A DNA stretch of 64,000 nt from CAVVIO01 sp963748095 (GCA_963748095.1 CAVVIO010000057.1:22210-86209); one strand, 5' to 3'; shown: positions 17,044-25,172, numbered from the stretch's first letter. Made by a program: numbers and translations. The notes: generated by a model not told the origin, from the sequence alone.

Positions 17044-19293
17044 TTACTCATCAAACCGATACCTCAGCTTCACAAAAACCGTCCTTCCCCAGCCTACCTG
17101 TGTATAGTTCGATCCGCTGCCATGCGCCGAGAGGCTTCCAGACGAGAACACGTTGATATTGTTAAAAAGGTTTTTCACTCCCGTGGTCATCTGTATCCGT
17201 TGTTTCCAGAATGGACGGCTCAGTGTGATATCCATACTGTGATACCCGCTCAGGTAAAACTCCTGAAGATCAAATAAATTTCCGCTGGTATCGAAAAAGC
17301 CCGAATACTGGTAAAAAGCATCGGTATACTTGTACCAGACAGCCAGTGTTGTATTTAACTTCAGGTTCTTATACCGTAGTGTGGAGATATAATCAGTGCT
17401 GAAATTAAACTTATTTAATTCTGTCAGCTTAGACCGTCCGATAAAGTCAGCACCCAGGGAAACGGATATCCATGGAGGAAAATTATATTCGATTGACGGC
17501 TCAAACCCCTTTGTAATGTAGGTGCCGAGCGGATTATTGAAATACATCGCCCAGATGGGAGTGTGCCGTGTATCATACAGAAAATCGATCTTGTTTCTGG
17601 TAGAATTGTAATACAGGTCTGTCTTGAACCTGAAGCGGTTGTTTCCGCGGGTATAGTTGTATTCTCCGGACAGGATATAACTGTCAGATGTTTCCGGCTT
17701 CAGGCCGGGATTTCCGAACACATGGTGATTATTATCGACAAATTCCATGTACAGTTCTTTCAGTGTGGGTGTACGAAAACCTTTCCCGTAGGAAAAGCGG
17801 AAAAGGAAATTTTCCGGATTGTACTTCATACTGAAGGCATATACCAGCGGAGATGCATATTTGGTATTGTAAAAGGTGCGTAATCCCGGCTGGATACTCA
17901 GGTTTTTAAACGGGGAATACAGCAGCAGGCCGAATGCCGCATAATCGCCGATCGAATGGTCCCCATTTATGCGTTTTCCCTTGCCTGATTCGTAGTTTAG
18001 GTCAAACCCCAGTTGCCAGGATAATTTATTTGTAGGAGAACTACTGAAGGACCCTCTGCCCGAAAATGCCTGGAAGGTGGTGGTATCCTGCAGTTCGGGA
18101 TTATCGGAAAGCGACTTGTGTAAATAGACAAGGTTATTCAGATAAGTGAATTTTTTCTTCCGGTAAAAGGAATATCCCCCGTCAAATGTAAAATTTGTGT
18201 TGTCGTTCAGTTTGTAAGTCAGTCCCACCCGGTCATTGTGACGGTAGGTAAAATAATAGCTGTCGAGGGCAGTATAAGTTATAATAATGCTGTCTGCTGC
18301 AATATTATTTATCGTGTCGAGCGTTTTCGCTCCGTAGTCTCTCAGCTCTTCCGAAAAATAATCCGATGCCATGTTCAGCTTTAGCCGGGGTTTATCAAGA
18401 AAATAAGTCAATCCTGTGGCGTATTGTAATTTCGGATTCCAGAGCATAACCCGTGATATATCCTGACCATAGCCATCAAAAAAGTTCCGGGAACCGCTGA
18501 TAATAAAAGTGCTGTTCTTTATTTTCCTGGCAAAACTGACATTGGCATTGTACACACCCACCGATTCGTAATAACCGCTCGCATTAAAACGGCTTTTCCC
18601 CATGATATCGTTTTTAGTGATAATATTAATAGCACCTGCCAGGGCGTTGCTGCCGTAGATAACCGACAGGGGCCCTTCCACCATCTCCACATGGTCCACG
18701 TTGTTCAGATTCAGCTGGTCGAGGTCGATAATGCCGCTCTGCCGGCCGATCACCGGAATACCGTCCACCAGTATTTTAATATGTTCACCCGACAGGCCAC
18801 GGATACTGAGTGATGATCCCAATACGCCCTGCGGCAGTACCTGCATGTCGAGCTCGTTCGATAATAATCCTGAAAGGTTGTTAGCCGCCTTTTGTTCGAT
18901 GTCCTCGCGCCCGAGTACCTCCACGTTGTAAATGGATTTGTCGCGGGGTTGCGGCTTCATCTGTCCTGTTACGACGACGCGGTTCATTTTGTATGCCTGC
19001 GGTTCGAGTGAAATAGTGGTCTGGTGTTGCGTGATAAGCGTGTCTTTCACAACACTGTAACCGATGTACGATACGGTGCCCTTCACGGGAAGTTTCAAGT
19101 GAAACACGGCACTGCCGTTTTTATCCGTGATCAGGTTAACTGCTTTTCCCCCGTTTACCGGTACCACTTGAATAGTGGCATAGGGCAGTTCCTTGCCGGA
19201 ATGTTTGTCTTTCACAACAATAAGAGATTCCTGGGCCCGCAGGGACGGACCCAGGAATAATAATATCCATAGTATGGCGTGAATATTCTTCAT
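17044..19293 (-). CDS. TonB-dependent outer-membrane receptor (HmuR-like)
   Basis: Outer-membrane beta-barrel receptor of 749 residues. A signal peptide (residues 1-20, ILWILLFLGPSLRAQ) precedes a carboxypeptidase-regulatory-like domain (about 25-100, SGKELPYATIQVVPVNGGKA). The plug follows (about 120-225, with LSIRGLSGEHIKILVDGIPV and GSNALAGAINIITK), then the barrel, ending in an aromatic-rich strand (VKLRYRF). It is flanked by two HmuY-like lipoprotein genes in the same direction, which makes haem or a metal chelate the best substrate guess. The size suits a siderophore/haem receptor rather than a SusC protein (about 1000 residues). Confidence 0.93.
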   Translation of the reverse strand: MKNIHAILWILLFLGPSLRAQESLIVVKDKHSGKELPYATIQVVPVNGGKAVNLITDKNGSAVFHLKLPVKGTVSYIGYSVVKDTLITQHQTTISLEPQAYKMNRVVVTGQMKPQPRDKSIYNVEVLGREDIEQKAANNLSGLLSNELDMQVLPQGVLGSSLSIRGLSGEHIKILVDGIPVIGRQSGIIDLDQLNLNNVDHVEMVEGPLSVIYGSNALAGAINIITKNDIMGKSRFNASGYYESVGVYNANVSFARKIKNSTFIISGSRNFFDGYGQDISRVMLWNPKLQYATGLTYFLDKPRLKLNMASDYFSEELRDYGAKTLDTINNIAADSIIITYTALDSYYFTYRHNDRVGLTYKLNDNTNFTFDGGYSFYRKKKFTYLNNLVYLHKSLSDNPELQDTTTFQAFSGRGSFSSSPTNKLSWQLGFDLNYESGKGKRINGDHSIGDYAAFGLLLYSPFKNLSIQPGLRTFYNTKYASPLVYAFSMKYNPENFLFRFSYGKGFRTPTLKELYMEFVDNNHHVFGNPGLKPETSDSYILSGEYNYTRGNNRFRFKTDLYYNSTRNKIDFLYDTRHTPIWAMYFNNPLGTYITKGFEPSIEYNFPPWISVSLGADFIGRSKLTELNKFNFSTDYISTLRYKNLKLNTTLAVWYKYTDAFYQYSGFFDTSGNLFDLQEFYLSGYHSMDITLSRPFWKQRIQMTTGVKNLFNNINVFSSGSLSAHGSGSNYTQVGWGRTVFVKLRYRFDE

Positions 19294-19360
19294 TTAAGGG
19301 AATTGTCATTGATCATTAATGACCAATTTGATTTTTTATCATAATAAGTTCGTTCAGTAC

Positions 19361-19444
19361 TTTGTCATCCTGAGTAAAACGAAGGATCTCCTTGGGAGCG
19401 AAATTATATTTATAACTGATCCTTCACTGCGTTCAGGATGACAA
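19361..19444. repeat. Palindromic intergenic repeat, TGTCATCCTGAG type, copy 1
   Basis: Arms TTGTCATCCTGA and TCAGGATGACAA are perfect inverted repeats of 12 bp. A second nested pair, GAAGGATC and GATCCTTC, lies inside. The same arm sequences recur at 21393-21510 and 21540-21622. It lies between the TonB receptor start and the second HmuY-like gene. Confidence 0.75.
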
Positions 19445-19495
19445 ATAAGAGAATGATTCCTAATTTATAAGCAATATATTTTCAAACCTTTACCC

Positions 19496-20503
19496 TTAAT
19501 TCACCTTCTTCTTCTCAAACACAACCTTACCCGTAGCGCTGCCGCCAAAACCGGTGAAGTTCAACTGGTATACCGAACCGTCTGTTTGTTTTACAAAGTA
19601 AGTGGTATCCGTTACAAGCGAATAGGTATGAGTAACCGGATCATCACTTTCCAGTCCCAGCCGATCACATTGTTGATCCGACTTAAAAGTAGCCGTGTTG
19701 TAATCTGCCTGATCAGCAGCCTTTGGCACCATGGCTGTTTGAATACTGTCGTTGGTGAGCACACCCATTACCGGGTATTCGAGATACATACCGGGTCCGG
19801 AAGGAACCTTTTCAATATACTGGGTAAACAGCAGATCCCAGGTACCCTTGTCCGGCTCATGGTCGACTGTCATCTTATTTGTCAGCGAATAATAAATAAA
19901 GTTCTTGTTGCCATAATTAGCACCCACAACAGAATCCTGCTCCATGTTCGATCCGTCGAGGTTGGCCCAGCTGAAAACATAGCTGTCCGTATACCCGTTC
20001 TTCTTTTTCACGTAAAACTTCTTGTACGAACCGTCGGGTAATACGATAATATAAGTTGAGTCGGCATATACGTTATATTTCTGCGCGTCGTAGGTACCCC
20101 AGCCGTAGTTAAAAATGTTGGAAGTATTTGTGTTCCGGTTGAAAGCGCCATTCAGCCAGTTGGCTTTGTCGTTGTACTGAGCTGTCCAGTGACTGATGCC
20201 TGTGGTGTCGAAATCCTGTCCCCATCCGTTGGCAGGGCCGTAGCTGTACAATTTCACTCCGGCGCCCTCGTTTATCCGTATTCCAGCTGTACGCAAGGGA
20301 ATGGAAAAAGCCAGATCCCAGTCGGTACGGCTTTCGGTTTTCACCACACCATCGCTTAAACTGTAATAAATGTCGTTCGCGTAGCCCTGTCCCATGGTAA
20401 CCGAATCCATGTTGTTGGTGGCCGGGTTCGACGGGTTATCGTTATTTTTTTTACATGCTGCCAGTGCAGCAATGATCAGTACAAATCCAATTAATTTTCT
20501 CAT
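19496..20503 (-). CDS. HmuY-like lipoprotein (haem-binding family), copy 2
   Basis: Second HmuY-family lipoprotein, 335 residues. The signal peptide ends at Cys17 (LAAC). The mature protein has the paired segments TDWDLAFSIPLRTAGIRIN (about 80-98) and GTWDLLFTQYIEKV (about 220), which look like the two lobes of a duplicated HmuY fold. C-terminal residues YQLNFTGFGGSATGKVVFE resemble the family's closing strands. It lies upstream of the TonB receptor on the same strand, so it is probably the first uptake gene of the operon. It is not a recent duplicate of copy 1, as the two are clearly different in sequence. Confidence 0.87.
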   Translation of the reverse strand: MRKLIGFVLIIAALAACKKNNDNPSNPATNNMDSVTMGQGYANDIYYSLSDGVVKTESRTDWDLAFSIPLRTAGIRINEGAGVKLYSYGPANGWGQDFDTTGISHWTAQYNDKANWLNGAFNRNTNTSNIFNYGWGTYDAQKYNVYADSTYIIVLPDGSYKKFYVKKKNGYTDSYVFSWANLDGSNMEQDSVVGANYGNKNFIYYSLTNKMTVDHEPDKGTWDLLFTQYIEKVPSGPGMYLEYPVMGVLTNDSIQTAMVPKAADQADYNTATFKSDQQCDRLGLESDDPVTHTYSLVTDTTYFVKQTDGSVYQLNFTGFGGSATGKVVFEKKKVN

Positions 20504-20579
20504 GTTTTATTGATTAATATGATTATTGGTAAAACAACGTTTTTCATTGATGAAATTGTGTCCGGACAGCCCTTCCCCA

Positions 20580-20643
20580 CCGTCATTGCGAGTGTAGCCA
20601 GCCTGACGGTCAGTCAGGCGCAGTGAAGCGCGGCAATCTCCTT
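20580..20643. repeat. Palindromic repeat, CGTCATTGCGAG / GCAATCTC type
   Basis: An interspersed element beginning CGTCATTGCGAG and ending GCGGCAATCTCC, with an internal GCCTGAC-GTCAGTCAGGC dyad. It is a different family from the TGTCATCCTGAG elements on either side. It sits in the 284-base spacer upstream of HmuY-like copy 2, which otherwise shows nothing. Confidence 0.6.
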
Positions 20644-20787
20644 CTGAATTTGAGAATAACATACTACCCGGAATTAATTAATACTAAGATTTTGTATCCT
20701 CATGCACACACCCCATACACACGATGCACGCATGTTCCCGTAAAGAACAATACATAATTGGCTTTAAGGACCGGATACCGCCGGAAG

Positions 20788-21150
20788 TCAGGAAAGAAAT
20801 GGCGGGGGACGGCAGAAGTAATCACTTCCGATAAAAGTCTTGTGGAAAGCCTGCGATCCCGGTGGAAAACAGGTATTGCCTTCATACGTATCGTAATGAT
20901 ACACCGGAAGGACATAGGCAGTCAGTTGCCGGGCGCCTGCCGGCTGGTGAAAGGTAACCGTATAGGCCGTTTCCATCAAAGTGGAAACAGGAGCCGTATA
21001 TTCGCTTACCACAGGCGGAATATCTTCGGAATACAGTGTTTCATCCTCGCGGAAGTGCCTACTCATCGACCCCAGCATAATGTATACCGCCAATGCGGCA
21101 AAGTATATGATATAAGGCAGTGCGGTTCCCGAAAGGTTAAAGAAAAACAT
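20788..21150 (-). CDS. Small membrane-anchored hypothetical protein
   Basis: I do not recognise this 120-residue protein. It begins with one membrane helix (about residues 10-28, ALPYIIYFAALAVYIMLGS), then a polar tail likely outside the cytoplasm, with two cysteines near the end. It reads in the same direction as the HmuY-TonB genes and is the most upstream of them, so it may be part of that operon. A run of five C just before the stop raises the chance of a one-base error. Dropping one C would extend the protein about 30 residues to 20700 (ending VHRVYGVCA). The opposite-strand ORF over the same bases is Arg/Lys-rich and looks like a shadow. Confidence 0.5.
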   Translation of the reverse strand: MFFFNLSGTALPYIIYFAALAVYIMLGSMSRHFREDETLYSEDIPPVVSEYTAPVSTLMETAYTVTFHQPAGARQLTAYVLPVYHYDTYEGNTCFPPGSQAFHKTFIGSDYFCRPPPFLS

Positions 21151-21199
21151 CTGTTCTTTTCAAAGTTTAATTAGTCTTAATAACTGCGCAGGTAAAGGT

Positions 21200-21352
21200 A
21201 TGAAAAAATTCAAATGCAACATCTGTGAATCCGAAAAGTTTCACGACTTTGCAGCCTGTGAGTGTTATCAAAGTAACAAAAACAACATGACTGGCGGAAA
21301 TGTTCACGGTGGGATGATTTTTCTTTGGATGGCGTGCGGTGTTTACTTGTAG
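21200..21352 (+). CDS. Tiny Cys-rich ORF (50 aa), divergent from the uptake locus
   Basis: A 50-codon frame that begins MKKFKCNICESEKFH and ends with a short hydrophobic stretch (MIFLWMACGVYL). Cysteines at 6, 9, 20 and 22 form CxxC and CxC, which suggests a small metal-binding knuckle. A purine-rich AGGTAAAGG lies directly upstream of the ATG and can act as RBS. It is divergent from the 20788-21150 membrane gene, with about 50 bases between them. No family is recognised, and so short a frame could be chance. Confidence 0.35.
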   Translation: MKKFKCNICESEKFHDFAACECYQSNKNNMTGGNVHGGMIFLWMACGVYL

Positions 21353-21392
21353 TAACTCATTTTTCTATGTTAGCTAAACCTGTCCTCTTTTG

Positions 21393-21510
21393 TTGTCATG
21401 CTGAGCCTACCTGAAGGCAGACGGAGCGAAGGATCTCTTAAAAGGAAGATCCCTCTCCCAACAGATCCTTCGCTGCGCCTGACTACAGCAGGTAGGCTCA
21501 GGATGACAAA
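21393..21510. repeat. Palindromic intergenic repeat, TGTCATCCTGAG type, copy 2
   Basis: A large version of the element: CTGAGCCTACCTG and CAGGTAGGCTCAG pair perfectly, as do CGAAGGATCT and AGATCCTTCG, within TTGTCAT / ATGACAA ends. It is followed by AAGAAGGTACCTGCTTAAAT, nearly repeated after copy 3, so the two are a tandem duplication of element plus flank. Confidence 0.8.
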
Positions 21511-21539
21511 GAAAGAAGGTACCTGCTTAAATTGCGGGG

Positions 21540-21622
21540 TTGTCATGCTGAGCAACAGCGAAGCATCTCTTTGTTAGTGAAATTTTGCAAATCACAGATC
21601 CTTCGCTCCACTCAGGATGACA
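21540..21622. repeat. Palindromic intergenic repeat, TGTCATCCTGAG type, copy 3
   Basis: Same arm sequences as copies 1 and 2 (TTGTCATGCTGAG ... CTCAGGATGACAA) with an inner near-match pair (GCGAAGCATCT / AGATCCTTCGC). The flank AAGCAGGTACCAGCTTAAAT repeats that of copy 2. The rest of 21623-21979 is AT-rich, with no feature seen. Confidence 0.75.
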
Positions 21623-21979
21623 ATGAAAGCAGGTACCAGCTTAAATAGTGATTATCATATTAGGTAGGATTATTCTTACTGGCATTCCGTTCATAAAATT
21701 TATTTGCTTTCTGTTACATTATCCTTTATATTTATTTCTCAAACGGTAAGTGGTAATGGAGCGAAATACTTTTCAGTTAAAAACAGGCAGAATTAAAGCA
21801 GTTAACAAGAGATTAAATTATGAATAGTACACAAATCAAATCTTATAGAATTTATGATGGAATCGGATACATCAGGTAGTTACAAACACAACACACATAT
21901 AAGTAATACCCATTAAAACAGATGCATTTATGCATATATTGGTGACAATGCAAAAGATAGAATTTATTAAACAATAAAA

Positions 21980-22501
21980 ATGAATATTATGAAAGATGTA
22001 TTAATGATTTTAGCTTTTTACAGTCTGTTATTAAGTAGCTGCACAAAAGAGGGGCCAATGGGTCCTTCCGGTAAAGACGGATCTGTAGATAAACAAATCA
22101 GGTTTGATTTACAGCATATAAATAACTTTAGTACTACAGATACAACTTTGGCAACTTTGGAAAATAGTCCATGTGGCATTCATCAATTTAATATAGGCAA
22201 CTATACCGGAATTGATTCTGTGATTTTTGTTGTTTACGATATAGGGACAGCCTCGGGTTGTTGCGGAGCACCTGATGTTAATGAAAGTGCCAAAATTGAA
22301 TTATTTAACTTGACAGATAATCAACCAATCGCCAATAGTGAAATAACCTCCGATGATATCACTCAAGGAACATTTCGTTCATCTGAAAATATTGTAAATA
22401 GTTTTCCGGATAAAACAATAGATATAGGAATAAGAATAATTTTCAACAAGAACATGTATATGCACACGGGACACATGTATTTATTTTTATACAGAAAGTA
22501 A
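21980..22501 (+). CDS. Lipoprotein with a short collagen-like segment
   Basis: Lipoprotein of 173 residues. The signal ends at lipobox LLSSC (Cys21), followed at once by a three-triplet collagen-like segment (GPMGPSGKDG), then a beta-rich domain with two cysteines in GCCGAP. Short Gly-X-Y stretches after the lipidated Cys are seen in many Bacteroidota surface lipoproteins and probably act as a stalk. An ATG at codon 4 is an alternative start. It is isolated between repeat clusters. I recognise no domain family in the C-terminal 140 residues, so no function is assigned. Confidence 0.7.
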   Translation: MNIMKDVLMILAFYSLLLSSCTKEGPMGPSGKDGSVDKQIRFDLQHINNFSTTDTTLATLENSPCGIHQFNIGNYTGIDSVIFVVYDIGTASGCCGAPDVNESAKIELFNLTDNQPIANSEITSDDITQGTFRSSENIVNSFPDKTIDIGIRIIFNKNMYMHTGHMYLFLYRK

Positions 22502-22866
22502 TAGGCACAGTCACAAATACAGCAGATAACATTTGCTGGAAAAGTGCAAATTTGAGACACTTTGTCCCCCAACTAGTCCAAGTTTGCAGAAAAACAAAAG
22601 ACAGGTTCAAGGTTAACGATGTGTAGTTTAGACCTTTTTTGTTTTTGGTGTATTAAATCTCCCCTCGTTGCTCCCCCACCTCTTACAGGATTTTCTTTTT
22701 TTGTTATTACAGATATCTGATTTTTGATTCACGATTTACGAATTGCGATTTATCCGTCTTTCGAATATCAACTATTTTTATCAGGGCTACCGATTACTGT
22801 TCACTGCCCCCGCCTATGCAGCCCAACCACTGAAGGATCTTCGACCGCTGTCAGGGTTCTCACTAC
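22502..22866. other. Intergenic spacer with degenerate repeats
   Basis: No gene is seen in these 365 bases. The spacer contains a low-complexity run of ATTCACGATTTACGAATTGC type (near 22728-22752) and, at its right edge, the TCTCACTACTCATCTC motif (22858-22873) that also occurs near 17022 and 24319. Confidence 0.5.
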
Positions 22867-23532
22867 TCATCTCCCGCTTAAAATATCATCCACTTTTTTA
22901 CCAACCTTTCCCCAGCCCTGAAATTTATCGATAATCTTTCCATTGGGGCCGATTATAAAATAGGTGGGAATAATATAAATATCATAGGTTAGCGGTACGT
23001 CTCCCGCGAATCCTTTCAGATCGGATACAGTAGTCCATATGATACCATTATCCTTAACGGCATTTTCCCAGTTTGTTTTATTTTTATTCAGTGAAACGCC
23101 GATGATTTCAAGGTCTTTGTATTTCTTATTGGCACGTAAAAGTTCCGGACTATCCATCAGACAAGGACGGTTAAGTGAACTCCAGAAATACAGTAAAACG
23201 TATTTGCCTTTATAATTACTCAGACTGATTTTATTTCCTTTCAGATCGCGTAATTTAAAATCTATAGCCTCGTCTCCCGGCTTAAGATCCTTTTTTAATT
23301 CCACGTACTTTTTAACGATTTCCCCATACCTGTTCGTTTGGTTTTCTTTGGTGAGCGTTTCATATAATTTCTGTGTTTGTTCTTTAGGAATACGCCTCAT
23401 CAGGTTGCTCAGCGTATAGGCGCTGTATAGTTTACCGGGATTATTTTTTATATACGCAATCTCAACATTCTGAAGGGACATTCTCGATTTTCCTTCCTTC
23501 ATTACCCAATGCAATTCTTTTTTCTGTTGCAT
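22867..23532 (-). CDS. TlpA-like thioredoxin-fold protein, C-terminal part (frameshifted)
   Basis: Thioredoxin-like domain of the AhpC/TSA-TlpA type (residues about 75-221): GDEAIDFKLRDLKGNKISL, then YVLLYFWSSLNRPC, and the cis-Pro loop IIPTYFII. The usual WCxPC active site reads LNRPC, so the first (attacking) cysteine is Asn and normal disulphide exchange is not expected. The frame continues the DUF4369-like N-terminal part encoded at 23462-23971, from which it is separated by one extra A in a run of six (minus strand, near 23522). Residues 1-13 are then out-of-frame sequence. This is a split lipoprotein gene, either decayed or misassembled. Confidence 0.78.
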   Translation of the reverse strand: MQQKKELHWVMKEGKSRMSLQNVEIAYIKNNPGKLYSAYTLSNLMRRIPKEQTQKLYETLTKENQTNRYGEIVKKYVELKKDLKPGDEAIDFKLRDLKGNKISLSNYKGKYVLLYFWSSLNRPCLMDSPELLRANKKYKDLEIIGVSLNKNKTNWENAVKDNGIIWTTVSDLKGFAGDVPLTYDIYIIPTYFIIGPNGKIIDKFQGWGKVGKKVDDILSGR

Positions 23533-23971
23533 TTCCCGGCAACGACATGAATTCTTTTCTCAGGCTGTCCAGTTTCAATTCAAAAACGGATTTACTTGCT
23601 TCCAGTTCATTCTGCTGCTCCTGGACTTCAGAACCTTCTATTTGGGCATTTTTCAGGTTCCCGTTCTCACCACTGATTGTTACCTTATTGTTTCCCTTCC
23701 AAAACACGACCATATTATTCATATCTTCACTGTTTCTGATAACCGGTTGAATGATCAACCGGACAGGCTTTTTCGTTTTAAAATTTAAAACAAGATTGTT
23801 ACCGGTTATATAGCCGGAATCAACCATTGCTTCCTGCTCGGTACTGTATAAATACATTTTTGTGCTATCAGCAAATCCCGATGTTTTTAGAATTACTTCA
23901 GACCGGTTATTTTCTTTTGCACAATTACTCACTAAGAAGATGGATAAACGATAAACTGATAAGAATGACAT
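23462..23971 (-). CDS. DUF4369-type N-terminal part of the TlpA-like lipoprotein (frameshifted)
   Basis: N-terminal half of a Bacteroidota thiol-disulphide-type lipoprotein. The beta-rich DUF4369 pattern is visible (SGFADSTKMYLYSTEQEAMVDSG, about 30-53, then a helical stretch ELKLDSLRKEFMSLPGN). Recognisable sequence ends at residue about 150, where a six-A run shifts the frame. The N-terminus also looks odd. This frame gives MSFLSVYRLSIFLVSNC. A frame starting 8 bases earlier gives the more ordinary signal MKNVILISLSFIHLL and then stops, so a second one-base break near 23935 is possible. The full-length product would be about 370 residues, exported and lipid-anchored. Confidence 0.7.
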   Translation of the reverse strand: MSFLSVYRLSIFLVSNCAKENNRSEVILKTSGFADSTKMYLYSTEQEAMVDSGYITGNNLVLNFKTKKPVRLIIQPVIRNSEDMNNMVVFWKGNNKVTISGENGNLKNAQIEGSEVQEQQNELEASKSVFELKLDSLRKEFMSLPGNATEKRIALGNEGRKIENVPSEC

Positions 23972-24436
23972 TTTTCATAATGTTACTTTTTATTGTTTCT
24001 GACTATATGGAGTATGTCTGACAACTCTTTTACCGATGCAAAATTATAGAATACATCCGAACCAATTGTAAAAGTTCAACTGTTATATTCATTTTTTCTT
24101 TATCGCATTACTTCTAAACTGGTAAAATAATTCTGATATTGTGGTTTTTTCCCGGGTAATCAAAACAGAATGTCATTTACTAATGCCATCGATAACTGAT
24201 CACTGATTACTGATCCTCCCACCTTCACACCTGACCCTGCCAAGATTTTGTGTGTCACATAAACGGACTTCCATCTCCCGTCTTCAGACTTCGGACTTTG
24301 GACTTCTGCCTTCAGACCTCTCACTACTCATCTCTCCTTCGTTCATTCATAATTCATTATTCCACATAAAATCCCCCAATAAATTACTCTCTTTAAATAT
24401 TTCTCATTATTTTTAGTCCGGTTTTTTCGGAAAAAA
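23972..24436. other. 465-bp spacer of degenerate low-complexity repeats
   Basis: No gene is seen. The right half has runs of ACTGATCACTGATTACTGATCC, CTTCAGACTTCGGACTTTGGACTT and TCTCACTACTCATCTC (24319-24335). These are short degenerate direct repeats of the kind common in Bacteroidota spacers. Confidence 0.5.
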
Positions 24437-24901
24437 ATGGAAAAGGATATGATCAACTCCAAACAAAACGCCTGGAACTTTGCCTCACTGTTCGTGTATT
24501 TTATACTGCTGGTGTTGGTAGGGTATTTACTTGAAAGAGAAAAGATCGATATTACCTCGCTAACCTTCCGCGACCTGGCTTTTATTACGCTGGCTACCTA
24601 CCGCCTGACACGCATTGTAGTGTTCGAAAAGATATTCAAGTTCTGCAGGGACTTTGTAAGAGCCCGGCAGGATTACAAGGTGTTCAACACCATTCGTTAT
24701 ATCATCACCTGCCCCTGGTGTGCCGGCGTATGGATGGCGCTGGTAACGTGTGGTCTTTTACCTGCTGGTGCCTTACGGCAAATTCCTGGTATACATCCTC
24801 GCCATTTCCGGCGTGGCTTCCTTCCTTATCATGCTGGTCAATGCCGTCGGACTGATCGTGGAGGAAAAACAATCGAAGGTGAAGAAGGATTGAGGCTGTA
24901 G
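24437..24901 (+). CDS. DUF1360 family membrane protein (frameshifted near the middle)
   Basis: Small membrane protein of the DUF1360 family (function unknown; a Bacillus relative is a spore protein). Two early membrane helices and the signature LATYRLTRIVVFEK plus CPWCAGVWMALV (about residues 94-105) are intact. After that the open frame turns Arg/Pro-rich. In the +1 frame the family's last helices appear (VVFYLLVPYGKFLVYILAIS, then SFLIMLVNAVGLIVEEK), ending at TGA 24891-24893. One extra base near 24745-24752 explains it. The intact protein would be about 151 residues. The gene precedes the REP/RAYT element. The family call is good, but the gene as written is broken. Confidence 0.7.
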   Translation: MEKDMINSKQNAWNFASLFVYFILLVLVGYLLEREKIDITSLTFRDLAFITLATYRLTRIVVFEKIFKFCRDFVRARQDYKVFNTIRYIITCPWCAGVWMALVTCGLLPAGALRQIPGIHPRHFRRGFLPYHAGQCRRTDRGGKTIEGEEGLRL

Positions 24902-24940
24902 GAGTTTTGTAGAAAGAATCAGAGAAAACAATTATTCGCA

Positions 24941-25090
24941 AACCAGGTAGAGCTTGCCTAAAAAAATATATACGTCTCAGGTATGAACCTGAGCCGAACG
25001 ATACACTAAAAAAGAAAAATCCAACTTTAATAACAAGTTCGGCCAAGGTTCTACCTTGGTCGAATATATACATGCAGGCTCTGCCTGCAA
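24941..25090. repeat. REP doublet (REPIN-like) upstream of the RAYT gene
   Basis: Two hairpin units in inverted orientation. Unit 1: small stem CAGG...GCCT (24944-24959), A-rich TATATA, then stem CGTCTCAGGT-AACCTGAGCCG (24973-24996). Unit 2: stem TTCGGCCAAGGT / ACCTTGGTCGAA (25038-25064, 12 bp with one G.T pair, loop TCT), ATATATA, then small stem GCAGGC / GCCTGC (25074-25088). The spacer between the two large stems is 41 bases. Compared with the downstream doublet, three paired positions have changed on both sides of the stem, so folding is conserved. Confidence 0.8.
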
Positions 25091-25172
25091 AAACCCACAA
25101 ATAACCGTATAAAACTTTTTCTACTACTTTACTCAAAAAATGTAAATTTGTATTAAACTTGAATAATTAACA

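Noticed and set aside
20758..21174. 138-residue plus-strand ORF opposite the small membrane protein
   Set aside because: It is Arg/Lys-rich with no domain pattern. The minus-strand frame has a clean membrane helix and shares direction with the operon.
21370..21555. 61-residue minus-strand ORF in the TGTCATCCTGAG repeats
   Set aside because: It consists almost entirely of repeat arms.
24705..25136. 143-residue minus-strand ORF over the DUF1360 end and REP doublet
   Set aside because: It runs through the hairpin repeats and overlaps the DUF1360 gene. Its open frame is a by-product of palindromic sequence, and no family features are seen.
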